A stretch of 64,000 nucleotides of DNA. Source: Conchocele bisecta (taxonomy: Eukaryota > Mollusca > Bivalvia > Lucinida > Thyasiridae). The position numbers were made by a program, and so were the translations under genes. Position 1 is the first letter of the stretch; the number at the start of each line of letters is the position of its first letter. This document shows, piece after piece, positions 34,978 to 47,497 of the stretch. The stretch is from assembly GCA_029237695.1 (NCBI GenBank), contig CM055267.1, forward strand, positions 11,001,043 to 11,065,042, written 5' to 3'. The notes under the pieces are model-generated. The model did not search any database, was not told where the DNA came from, and saw only the letters and a list, made by a program, of their open reading frames with translations.

Positions 34978-36240
34978 GTGATAATATAGTGTGTCATGTA
35001 CGTCAACAAATGGCCAAATATGGAGGAGAGTTTAATGAAATCGGAATTAACAAAGTTTGGTCTTACGTGTATAGGAAATGTTATGACATACATTTGTATC
35101 GTGTATCTATATACATTGCATTGTACTAATACGTCCTAGGGCAGTAAAAATCAAAACACAGTTCAACGTGCATCGAATTTCAAATATAATGTATGTATAT
35201 ACACACACATCATGAATGCAGTGTCCCTATCGGTTGTACATGTATTACGGTATATGCGTATTTCATTGAACAATAGAACATAATATTAGTCTATGGTACA
35301 ACCGGAGATGGTGGATTAAAAATATGTTTGTTATTTATTATTTATCTTGTTTGCCAATTTGAATTGATTTATGTTTGTGTGAAATCGAACATACACATGC
35401 ATTTATAATTATATAAAATATTAATCGCACATGCAATAGTGGTTATATACGTGTATACAGTTTATGTATGAAGGGGTGCGTGCAATTTTGAGCAAAATAG
35501 AAATAGTATACGCAAAGGAGACCGAAGAGCCCTTGTAAACAGAAATGTCACTATTTAACACCATATAAAATAGATAAGCGTACAGCAGTATTCACAGAAT
35601 CCTCAACAGGCACCGATGTGCACTCTATTACTAGGGGTATACGTAAAAAAAGACTATAGAAGCAAACGTGACGGCAATGGTAACGACTTGAGACGGTCAG
35701 TGGGCTAAACTTCCACTGGTCTTGGAGGGTTAGAATCAGCTTAAACGACGCCATACCACTTAACAAGCGTTTAGACTAAGCATTCTAATTTAGAACGAGT
35801 TGCGTGCGCTACTTATTGCAATGTTGAACCAAGTCAGAATATATAATTTGTTTTATCAATTGTGCTGATATATTGTAAAAAACGTATTTATTGAAGAGAA
35901 TATGCTAGTGTTTATGCAGCGACGGGACAACGTTCATTACTTGTTTTTTGTACAATCTTAAGTTTTTGTCAAAATGATGTGTCCTAATAAATTACATTAA
36001 TACTTACTAATGGTATCTCAAGTTATAAATGGACGATTTAACTGTTTGTTCCACTTAAAATCCGCCGATGGGTTTGGAAAATATAATTATTAAATCTGAA
36101 ACGTATGGCACTTCAAGTAAATTCTTTTAAAATAACACAAATATTTCGTTTCCCTAATTAATTTGACAAAATTGCGTCCAATATTCCGTAAAAAAAATAC
36201 TTCCCCGTGGGAATCTAACATACAAGTGGATTTTGACTAA
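34978..36240 (+). other. 3' flank of the four-pass gene
   Basis: AT-rich with several AATAAA-like signals (for instance TAATAAATTACA near 35986), so it probably holds the 3' UTR. The true end cannot be set from sequence alone. No other gene seen. Confidence 0.45.
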
Positions 36241-36242
36241 CA

Positions 36243-36420
36243 TCCTTTTAGAGCGGAGCGCGTGGTATAGCGGTGTGAAGCGTCGGACTTCTGATCTTAC
36301 GGTCGTGGGTTCGAGCTTCACCGGAGGCGTGCGTTGTGTCCTTGAACAAGACACTTTATCCACACTGCTTCAGTCCAGCGAGCTGTAAATTGGTACCGGC
36401 TAAATACTAGGAATCTCGAT
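36243..36420 (+). mobile_element. tRNA-derived SINE
   Basis: The head (about 36249-36323) has an A-box-like TGGTATAGCGG and a B-box GGGTTCGAGC at tRNA spacing. It is followed by the widely conserved SINE block TGTCCTTGAACAAGACACTT and CTTCAGTCCAGCGAGCTGTA, of the kind shared by the V/Nin/Meta SINE superfamilies. The stems are too degraded for a working tRNA. Confidence 0.75.
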
Positions 36421-37429
36421 TATATTTGATTGTATGTACATGTACTTATGAATAACATATGATCATGTACACCGCTGCAATATCAATTAAGGGAAAACAC
36501 TACTAAAAGCGCCGAAGAAACTGACGAAGTTTATAAGCAAATGCTTATATCAGGTCTCTAACACTGTATGTACTGTATACAAAAATGGAAATCAACTGCT
36601 AGCTGCACTCGGATGATCTAAGAAAACAAAAGAGGATAATGTTCTATCTGGCCAGTATTTTAAATTTATTCTCAACTAAATATATTTCATTAGAATATGT
36701 ATGTTGAACTGTTGTATAAATGTTTATATTAAATACATGTAATAAAATCGTGAGTATAATGAAAAGGCCATTGTTATTATACCTTTCTATTAAAAACCTA
36801 ATTGTGTTTATGCAACGAAATGACACGTATATTGATCTTTGTTAGTATGTTTGCAATCACATTTAGACAACGTCAAGAGACCCATGATACTCGCTGAAAA
36901 CGACTACCAGACAAAGACCAGTATAATTACATAAAAAGTCTCTCACCGCTATCATGACGTCGGTATACTATAATATGTTCTCTCACAAGACTAGCATCAC
37001 ACTGGTTGGTGACTGGGTTTCTCATGACAGTCCTTGAATTTCGGCATTTGGATCCGATCGAGGTTTTCTTTTGAGGTCACCTTTTTAACAATATCTCTGC
37101 TACGGTATTCAAATGCCTTATTGAATTTCTCTTCAGTTTTAGTTTCCTCCTGTAGCATTCATACTTGTATTTTCGGTTCAATCTGAATGTACAGCTGTGT
37201 AATTATAATGTTCACATGGCTCTGAAATAGACATTCAAACTTGTATTTTCGGTTCAATTGGGAAAATAGATCGGGGTAATTCCAATGTCGTTTGCAGAGC
37301 TATACATTTAACATACAATTGAAACTATTCATCTCTACATTCACCTGCCAATTATATTTGAATGTTGCAGAATGTGTGCCAGACTCAGTTCCTTTTGCTA
37401 GTAGAAGACCTCCTTATTACAGCTTCTAA
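36421..37429. other. Intergenic, nothing recognised
   Basis: AT-rich, no gene or shared repeat recognised. Confidence 0.35.
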
Positions 37430-38350
37430 TCTCTAAAGAAAATCGATCGTATACTCATTGACTTCAGTAAAGCTTTCGACAACGTGAAACGTGAAAAACA
37501 GCTCTGAAAATGACTTCTATGACTTCCGAGGAGAAACCATGTGGAGCAATGCCTTTCTCGACAACAGAAGTCCGCCATCTTGAATGGTGAACACTCAGAC
37601 ACTATCAACGTTGCCTCCGGTGTTTCCCAAGATTCTGTCATTGGTCTACTCCTCTTTTACATCTACATAAATCACCTCACAGACCATGTATCTTCTTCCA
37701 AAATCCATATATTCTCAGATGATACTGCAGTTCATTTATCTTTAACCATTGTCTCCCAATCAGAACTTCTCCAACAGGACATCAGCGTGCTCGACAAATG
37801 GGAGACAGCATGGGACATGTGCTTCAAGCCAGGTACGTCATATTACAAAACGTAAGACCCCTATGTGTATGTTCTACTTTATAATACCTTTATAATACTA
37901 ACGTTGAGGCTTTCCCTTCTGAAAAGTATCTTGCACTCACCATTTCCAATAATCTCACATGGAACGCTCACATAGAAAATATCGCCAAAAAAAATGAATC
38001 AAAAAATATCAAAGACCACTCTGAAACCTTCAAAGCAACAGCCTATACATCATTAGTCCGTCATCAGCTCAAGTATAGCTCCCTATCTGTGTAATACCAT
38101 GTGCCTGTTTTACAACATTGGTCATGCGTTGGTGGTCGTCCCAATGCCAGCATACGTGCAGCATCCCATCATACTACTAGTATCTAGATATTGATCCTTG
38201 GTAACCTACAGACACATACATACTGGATAAAATTACTACAAATATTCCTTTTTCCCTTTGGCTATATTGTACAGCGGAATGCACTACCTGAGGATGTCGT
38301 ACTCTCGCAAGACTTGGATTCGTTCAAGGTTGCGGGTATTAGTCGCATAT
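37430..38350 (+). pseudogene. Broken non-LTR retrotransposon reverse transcriptase (CR1/Jockey-like)
   Basis: Pieces of the RT domain are in order but in several frames: ILIDFSKAFDNVKRE (about 37448-37492, the motif with the first catalytic Asp), then a stop; GVSQDSVIGLLLFYIYINHL (about 37619-37678); FSDDT (about 37715, the YADD-type motif, both Asp kept); KYLALTISNNLTWNAHI (about 37925-37975); TAYTSLVRHQLKY; and NALPEDVVLSQDLDSF (about 38280-38327, the usual C-terminal block). The endonuclease part and the 5' region are absent, as expected for a 5'-truncated copy. Internal stops and frameshifts rule out function. Confidence 0.85.
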
Positions 38351-38569
38351 CCACCATACAAAACCATAAATCATGTAGTAATGTTTTAAACTTTCTTTTA
38401 TTCTTATTTCATGACTTTTAACCAAACTATTATTGTTTATCCCTGATCTTACTTTCATTAGTTTCTAAATCTATATTAATAGATACAGGCGAGCACCTGC
38501 TCGAAATTACCCATGATGATGTGAAGCAGTATGAAGAGATAGATATATACATGGAAATCAGAGACTAAT

Positions 38570-38735
38570 TAAATGGCATTCGCAAACGAATTCCAATTTG
38601 GTGGGGAAGTATGTCCCAGTACGTAAATGCCACAACGTGATGAAAAATGTGCATTGGCCTGGTACTCGAACCGGGGCCCTCTCGTTTATAATTATTGGTG
38701 TAGTTGCAACTGAGTTGTCACTGAAACTCAAACAT
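38570..38735 (-). mobile_element. Possible tRNA-derived SINE, reverse strand
   Basis: On the minus strand CCCCGGTTCGAGTACCAGG is a good B-box context, with ACAACTCAGTTG upstream at roughly A-box spacing. The rest is unassigned, so this is tentative. Confidence 0.4.
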
Positions 38736-38954
38736 ATACTGAAAATATGTTTTAACATGAAATTCGCATGATGTATTCGTGAATGACATATGTATCTAGA
38801 GCTTCTGATAAGAGGTGTGTCTCAAGAGTATTGTACTTCCCCATTTCATACTGAGATTATGCGCCCCGATATAAGTACCACCTATTACATATTATGTTAT
38901 ACGAGTACACACTCCCTTATAGCAATACCAATCCTAGATTATGTAACGCTGAAC

Positions 38955-39085
38955 CCTAGCTAGACCTAGACAGACATACAGACAGACGGGTGGATGGACA
39001 GACGGACGGATGCGGACGGGCGGGCGGGCAGGAGGGCGGGCGAGCTTGGGACAGACAGGCGACAGGCAGGCAGGAAGGCAGACAC
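38955..39085 (+). repeat. GACA/GGCG-rich low-complexity tract upstream of the Tls1 start
   Basis: GACAGACATACAGACAGACG grades into GGGCGGGCGGG and GGCAGGCAGG. It ends about 70 bases before the ATG at 39155. GCGCGGGAG and GCAACAACAACAACAATATT lie in between; the latter looks like a 5' UTR. No TATA box seen. Confidence 0.6.
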
Positions 39086-39154
39086 CGTAAATCTCCATGT
39101 GCCGCGAAAAATAAGCGCGGGAGTGTCACAGCAACAACAACAACAATATTTACT

Positions 39155-39249
39155 ATGACTGAATTTAAGAAATCAACAAAGAAACAATTCAGAAAAAGAA
39201 AGATATCTTCAGACAGTGATGATCTGTCAGATGATGACAATACACCAAG
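39155..39249 (+). CDS. C9orf78/Tls1 homologue, exon 1
   Basis: 95 bases for residues 1-31 plus two bases. The ATG at 39155 is chosen because the open frame upstream is the GACA/GGCG low-complexity tract, and the family starts with a short basic stretch. Donor CCAAG/GTATAT. Confidence 0.85.
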
Positions 39250-42200
39250 GTATATTCCAATATATTTCAGATACATCAAATTCAAGCTTTTTCATTCAGG
39301 CATTGAACTTTATAATTATAGGCTATACAGTAGCATAAATTCGTGCCATCCAATCAAATCGTAATTATAATTTATACGTTGTTTAAAGGCCCTGAACGGC
39401 TCAGTATAGACATAGCACTATGGCTTTCACTACCGTTACAAATATAGCAAAGAAAATAATAAATGAAAAAAGTCAGATAATGAAAAATAGAAGTTAAACA
39501 TGATATAGAGACATGGCATGTTAGTCTAGGCTCAGTATTACAATTTTCCGATTTTTTCATCTACGATGCTGTAGACTATTTGTGCCCTTGTACCCTATGT
39601 AACCCATTGTACCCTATTGTAGACGCTGTAGACTATTTTGTATGCTTGTACCCCATGTAGACTATTGTGTATGGTTGTACCCTATGTAACCCACTGTTTA
39701 CAATACCATTTGGTATAAATTGTTCATGTAACCTATTGTAGACTAAACTGAATGGGTGTAGACTAGTCTACAAACACGCCCATCAGTGAATCTGCCATGA
39801 TTTCTTGAAATATCTATTTTTTCAAACACAAAAACATGTTTGGGAACTGATTTAGTACACAAAACTAACATATACTGCCTAATAGATACATCTCAAGTCT
39901 TGATCGCAATGTGAAGACAACAAAAACTTGTTTTGTGTACCACTCAGTGCAAAATGTCAATATTGACAATTTCATTTCCGTAACCCAATGGCTTCGGCTC
40001 GGAAACGAGTCGATAAACTCCGGCTATCGGAATTCATCGGCCGCGTATCGTAGAGTTGAGGAGTTGACCCGAGCGTCTATCGGAAAATCGATCGGGCTTT
40101 GAAACACGCACCTGCTGTTTGTTTATCAACAAATATTGATATTTTCATCGACTACAAACTCATTTTTGTACCAAAATGAATTCAAACAGTTTCAAAGTGT
40201 GTGTAAATAGAAACCTGTTGGATGTATGTGTGGGAAAACCCAATAGGAGGCCAAATTCGGCAACTTGAGCCGTATAGGGGCTTTAAATGATTTGCCATTG
40301 ATTTTTGATATATTGATCATGTATTTTTATTATCATGATAGTGTTACCCTTGTCCTTCCGCCCGTCCGTGATGAGGAGATGTGCACAGTTTATTTTGATT
40401 TTTTATTCGACCCCGGGTAATGGATTATCTCCCCCTTTTCGACTTAGAATTTGGCAATTTTGCCTTGTAACTCGTAAAACTTTTAAACCGTAATAGCTAG
40501 ACCTGAAACTTAGTATGTAGCTTCCTTATGATGAGTAGATTATCAAATAATTTTATAATTGTGAATTTATCAAACACATATATAATAGTGTGTATGGTTG
40601 ATGTATTTAATTAACCATAATCCATCATTATCTGTGACTGGAGAAATAGGGCTTATGGGTTTTGCGACCAGTGTAGATCCAGATCAGCCTGTGCATCCGC
40701 ACAGTGATCAGGATCTGCACTGTTCGCCATTCCATCAATGAAACACCTTTAATGCTTCTAACAAACAACATAGATTGTCATCAGGCTACAGGAGTGTGCT
40801 ATTTGATCAGGAGTTACACTGTTCAGAAATCCCATAAGCCCCATTTCTCCAGTCACAGCCACATATACCAAGTGTTGACGTTCACTATGGTTGACGATAT
40901 AAGGTGCCTTTACAAAATATTTTAATAATCAAATGCAACTATGTGCCACATTCCCATTTACTAATGCTTTACTCAAGGAGAAGAATTCATATAAGCTCTG
41001 AGCTTGTTTTCTAATCCTTATGCACCGTTACTTTATATGTATTTTGATGCATATAATTTTTTATATACATGTATATTATTCAGAGGCGGATTCAGGGGGT
41101 GGCCCCCCCTTCAGAAATCCCGATTTTCTTTATTGTTTTTTTTACGAAATATTGAGCAAGTGCTATGAAAAAAACAATTTCAGGGGGGGCATGCCCCCGT
41201 AACCCCCTAGCCAACTCACTCGCTCCGCTCAGTCGACGAACGAGCATACCTCGTTCAAGTTCCATGTGGGCCCCCCCTTGATGAAATCCTTGATCTGCCA
41301 CTGTTATTTAAAATAAATATTGTTTAAGCTAACTATGTGATAATCAAATGAAAATATGCTGTTTGAACATAGAGTAAGACACAAATCTACCGCCGGTAAT
41401 AGGCGGTAGCATTACATGGAAGTTTTGTTACCCAACTGCCGAGAGTTCTCTAGTACAAATGTAAACATGAAATGAATTATGAAGGAAAACAGGCATTTTG
41501 CACCAACTTATCCAGGCAATAGGTGCATTCAGGTACACCAGTTGTTTCGATTACAGCGTCCAAATATGAGACAGGCCATGTGATTTTGTACCGAAGAAGA
41601 TTTGCGAAATCTCATGAACAATATTTAGAAAATTAACAATATATTCCTTCAATAATGTTGACAGTTGACAATATGTTCAGAGCAAATGCAGTTTCTATGA
41701 AAACTTCATCAACCTTCGACATTATTTACAGATACAGGGCTCCAGATAAGGAATTAGTAATTGAGTATTATTACTCCATCATTTCTGAAGCAATTGGGTA
41801 TTTCAAAATTTTAATTGGGTAAAATAAAATCACACTACTGTTTACACATCAACATACATAAATTATTGAATAGTTTGTTTCAAAATGAAAACATGTCTTG
41901 GCATTTCATTAGAATTGTCTCCTTGGAGACAATTCTAATGAAATACCAAGATGTGTTTTCATGGAAAAATAAGAAAAATATGCTAGATTTCTGGTCTGTT
42001 TATTGTTTTCTGCAGCATGATAAAAGTACCACAATTGTTCTCATTGCTTTTTGATACTCACTACTTCTGATTTCAATTGAGTTTTTGGACATTTTAATTG
42101 GGTATTTACGCAAATATGCAGCTTATCTGGAGCACTGAGATATTATCACAGTTTCTGTAAATATTGTTCATGAAATATCGCACCACCTCTTCTTAGGTAC

Positions 42201-45200
42201 ACAATCACATGGCTTATCTCATCATGTATAGTGTGTTTCCAGTCTGGAGTTTGATCGATCAGGATTTACACTGGTCAAGATCTCCATCAATCGGCATTTA
42301 CATTGAACAAAACCACTGATAATAATCCATGCTGGACAGAACTCAAATCCTTCACCGTCTCACAGCCTTCCATGTGTACTACAAATGATTGCAGCAGTTC
42401 TGTTGTGTCGGATGTAAAGGAGCTACAGCGGGCGAGGGAAAAACCCAAGGGCGTCAGTTCTGTTGGCTTAGCACTCGGCAAGAAGATAACACAGACACAA
42501 GATGTGGACAGCGTATGTGCAAAATGGATCCTATGCCATGCCCAATCTTAAATTAACTCTTTCACCCCTAAGTAACTGGAATGGATTTTGATATGTTAAT
42601 TTTGCAACCAATTCAACTGTCACAAAACAATTTTCAGACTAGTCCATTTATGAAAAGCGGGTGTTTTTGTTCTTAAAAATATGAAAATTACTTGCAAAAA
42701 GGGGAGATCCTGATGAGACGGCTTGTTACGAGCCGGCTCATCTGGAACTACAATTTTTGCCAATGCCACTCACAGGTGGAAGACTCGGACCTGTGACCCC
42801 ACCCTCTTGGTCTCATACAGTACTATCTTCTATAAAAGAAGATAGTACTGTATGAGACCAAGTGGGTGGGGTAATAAATTTTTTGTAATGGGCATTTTTC
42901 TTTTTTGCCACAGGTCCGAGTCTTCCACCTGTGATACCACTATATAGGCCTGTGGTGTTGAAAGGGTTAATGCCCACTATTTACTGTAATCACTAATTAC
43001 TGTAATACCCATAACTATTCTGTCGCAATTTATTTTGGCAAACATATCCCAATATTTAGGGTTAGTATGGTTGTACTGGTTCATCACAGTAACTATATAT
43101 TTGGATATAAATTGTTTTGAGATATTCCTATGTTATAGGGATTTCCCACAACAAATGGTGTCCGAATATTTATGGCTATTATTTACTTTTTAATGAGGAC
43201 TTGTATTGAAATGCTCATGGTATACATTGCAATGAAATTCAAATTTAAATTATCATGAGAGAGTTATGTTGTGTATCCCAAGTATGTTATGCGGCACAAG
43301 TCTTGTAATCCTAGCGTATGTGCAAACATTGTCCTACTCCATGTGCAATCTTCAATTAACACTTTCACCCCTAAGTAACTGGAATGGATTTTGATATGTT
43401 CATTTTGCAACCAATCCAATCGTCACAAAATGATTTTCAGGCTTGTCCATTTATGAAAAAGGGGTGTTTTTGTTCTCAAAAATATGAAAATTACTTGCAA
43501 AAAGCGCAGATCCTGATGAGACGGCTCGTTCTTAGGAAAATTGTATTTTTTTTTCTTCAATAAAATCTATTTTTGATGGAATTTCATCAAACAGAAAAAA
43601 ATTGTTGAGGGTGACTTTTGTTATTGATGAAAAAGACCGGTACATTTAAATAGTTCTGAGATTTAATGTGTTTAATAGCCAAAAGTTTGTCGGCAGTAAA
43701 ACGTGGAACAGACTAGTCTATTCCAGTTACTTTGCGATGAAATCGTTAAACAAGTGCACTTCCAAATGTGAGCATCACTTATGTATTGTGGACCTACTGG
43801 ATTGTATTGTAACCAATAATATGGAGTAAAATAAAAATTGAAGATGTGTCCGTTTGTAATGAAAGCATGAAACTTGATATGTACATGTAGCTGTGACCGA
43901 AGAAATGGGGCTCATTGAATTTGCAAGAAGTGTAGATCTTGATCAGCATGTGCATCTGCACAGTCTGGTCAGGATTTGCACTGATCACCATTCATACAGT
44001 GAAACACTGTGCTAGGAGATCAGGAGCTAGACTGGTCATAAATCCCATAAGCACCCAGAGTTCCAGATAAGCTGCGTATTTGCTTAAATACCCAATTAAA
44101 ATTGCCAAAAACTCAATTGAAATCAGAAGTAGCGAGTATCAAAAAGCAATAAAAAAAATTGTGGTACCATTTATCATGCTGCAGAAAACAATAAACAGAC
44201 CACAAATATAGCATGATTTTCTTATTTTTCCAAGGAGACAATTCTAATGAAATGCCAAGACATGTTTTCATTTAGAAGCAAACTATTCAATAATTTCTGT
44301 CTGCTGATGTGTAAACAGTAGTGTGGTTTTGTTTTACCCAATTAAAATGTTGAAATACCCAATTGCTTCAGTAATGTGGAGTGACAATACTCTATTACTA
44401 ATTCCTTATCTGGAGCGCTGAGCCTCATTTCTACAGTTACATACATTGAATAATTCCCATTGTTAATATTTGTTCACTAAATAACATGGCTGTTCATCTC
44501 CACCAACAGCATGACCCCTTTAAGATGAAGACGGGCGGATACGTGGACATGAAGTTACTGAAGACAAAGTAAGGATATGGAACAGACATGGTCGATCAGC
44601 CGCTCATACACAAGGGATCTTATGGCTTTCACCATTCGGTTATGTAAACATAACAAATCCGAACTGGAGCTACTTCTGCGGCATCCAAAGCAGAGCTCCA
44701 GACAAGGTGCATATTGGCGTATTTTACGCAATTATTTTAGCTGAATACACATTGTTTATCAAAAGTGGGAGTACAAAATATGCACAGCAATGTAAAATAC
44801 GCATTGATTTTCAAATTTAAAATACTGTCATAAAGGTGAAAATTCACTTAGTTGAGCTGCAAAAAGCAAACAGTTTTTGCAGCTCAAATAAGTGAATGTT
44901 TAAATTTTTTATATTTTTTATCATTTGTTCCCTGTTTAGTAATGAAGAAAATCAATAATCCATTTGTGACAGTAAAATACACAATGATTTTGAAATCAGG
45001 GGGTATAGTACGCTTTAGACACAAATCTTATCTGGAGCACTGATCCAAAGTGTTACAATTTGTGTAGTTTGACAATAGCCTTGCAGCAAGTTGTTTGAAA
45101 CGCTGGGGCCATGTTATCTATCTGTCTGTCTGTCATTCCATCCATGGCAAATCATGATGCATGGTACGGTAAATCACATTGATTCAGATTCTGTTTCTGT

Positions 45201-47455
45201 CATCCAATCTGGTAATACCAAGGTAATGAATGCTCTGCTCACACAATTGATTTGAGTATTTTTATGGCCCTGATGCGATAGCAAGGGGGTGCATATTGCA
45301 TTGCTCTTGAGGCTACGTACGTCCCGTCCATCCGTCCGTGTACATTTAAGTAAAAAAGTTTGTAAGAGTTCTCCAACATTACTTGAAGGATTGCTTCAAT
45401 ACTTGGACACTTGAATCACCCGAATATTTGTCACACACTCGCGCCACCATTAACATTGTCACCTTCAAAATGTTGCTGAAACACTTTATAGCCACTGTAT
45501 AGTTAGATTGCTTCCATTTTTCCACATTTCATTCACCTGGACATCTTTGACACACAGCTGCAAGCATATCAGCACCTTCACATTTCGATGGTCTAGTATA
45601 AACATAAGGTCGTAACTGCTATGCTTTAGCTTATGTTACTAGACCATCGATTTGTGACCTTCATTGTACTTGTGTTTTTGCTTGTTCAGAGTCCAGTATG
45701 CCAAGGGGGCATATCCATGTTTTACACATATAATACCTAATTTTTGTCGCGCCTGCTTTAGCAGAGGCGCGACTATAGTCGGCGCTTTTTCCGTCGTCGT
45801 CCGGCAAATGCGTTAAAGTTATTGTTTTTTCACAATATCTCTTTAATCCCTTGCCAGACATTGATAATATTTCACATCAATGTTTGTCTAAGGATGATGC
45901 TTCATTACGCACACCCCCACATCCAAATTTTGAAGGTCAAGTTCATTTATTTACTTGTAATGTTCACCGGTTTTGTAACAGAAATGCGTTAAAGGTTATT
46001 GTTTTTGCACAATATCTCTTTAACCCCTTGCCAGACATTGATATATTTCATATCAATGTTTGTCTAGGGATGATGCTTCATTACGCACACCCCCACATCC
46101 AAATTCTCAAGGTCAATGTCATTTATTTACTTGTAATGTTCACCGGTTTTGTAACAGAAATACGTTAAAGTTATTGTTTTTCCACAATATCTCTTTAACC
46201 CCTTGCCAGACTTTGATAATATTTCACATCAATGTTTGTCTAGGGATGATGCTTCATTATGCACACCCCCACATGCAAATTCTCAAGGTCAAGGTCATTT
46301 ATTTACTTGTAATGTTCACCGGTTTTGTAACAGAAATGCGTTAAAGTTATTGTTTTTTCACAATATCTCTTTAACCCCTTGCCAGACATTGATAATATTT
46401 CATATCAATGTTTGTCTAGGGATGATGCTTCATTACGCACACCCCCACATCCAAAGTCTGAAGGTCAAGGTCATTTATTTACTTGTAATGTTCACCGGAT
46501 TTGTAACAGAACTGCGTTAATGTTATTGTTTTTCACAATATTTCTTTAACCCCTTTCCAGACATTGATAATATTTCACATCAATGTTTGTCTACGGATGA
46601 TGCTTCATTATGCACACCCCCACATCCAAATTCTGAAGGTCAAGGTAATTTATTTACTTGTAATGTTCACGGTCAAATGCCTCGACAGGCGCGACACCGC
46701 TTCCGTGGCGGAATTCTTGTCTATTTTATCATAGAAATTATTGAATCCCATGTATACATACAAATGTTGGAAGCCCAGTAATGTGTTAGAATATGGCCTG
46801 TGCTTATAACATTATCTCAGATTGGTCGCGGCTGCACTAAAAATCATGATAATGTACTCAGATAATCTGAGTACATGCTCAAGATTTGTATTCCGCAATG
46901 AAATTTTCTGATTTTAAATATGAAAACAGATACCGTTCTCTGCTTCTCTGAGAGGTGTATAAGCATGAGCCTGGCACATGTATATGGTTTATGTCTGTTT
47001 CAGGGGCACTGCCCTGTCGGAGGCGGAGAAGGAGGCTATAGGCACGGCCTTCGCTGCCGAGACCAACCGCAGAGATGAGGACGCAGAAATGTGAGTCACA
47101 CTTGTTGGGCTGCTGTAGGCCGGCACGGTTAGTGAGATGTCCCATGCATTGGAGCATGATCCTTCTGAGTAACAAACTACCGTATTTACCCTATGTATTG
47201 GGACAGTAACAAATAAATAAAATTCTACGTGTCCCAATACATAATATAAAATAAATAAATTAAAAATTTTGGTGTCCCAATTATTAATATTGAAAGTTTG
47301 TAGCCTCGAAATTTCGGTTAGTACAACCGTGTGCCTTGGCTCCCGAATTGTTTGCCTATTTGTATATCAAAATCATGTTAAATTTGTAACACGACTATTG
47401 TCAGAAATCGTGTTAAATTTACGATTATTTCCCAAATTAGACCCAAAATTATTAT

Positions 47456-47497
<42 letters not shown>

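Noticed and set aside
36249..36323. Functional tRNA gene
   Set aside because: A and B boxes are present but the stems do not pair well, and the sequence continues into a conserved SINE body.
38990..39154. N-terminal extension MDGQTDGCGRAGG before the Tls1-like start
   Set aside because: It is translation of a GACA/GGCG low-complexity tract; known family members start near KKxxRKRK.
45851..46520. Frames of about 105 codons (MPDIDNISHQCLS type) here and at 59.5-61.1 kb
   Set aside because: They repeat every 176 bases with the satellite monomer and shift between frames; no start context or family.
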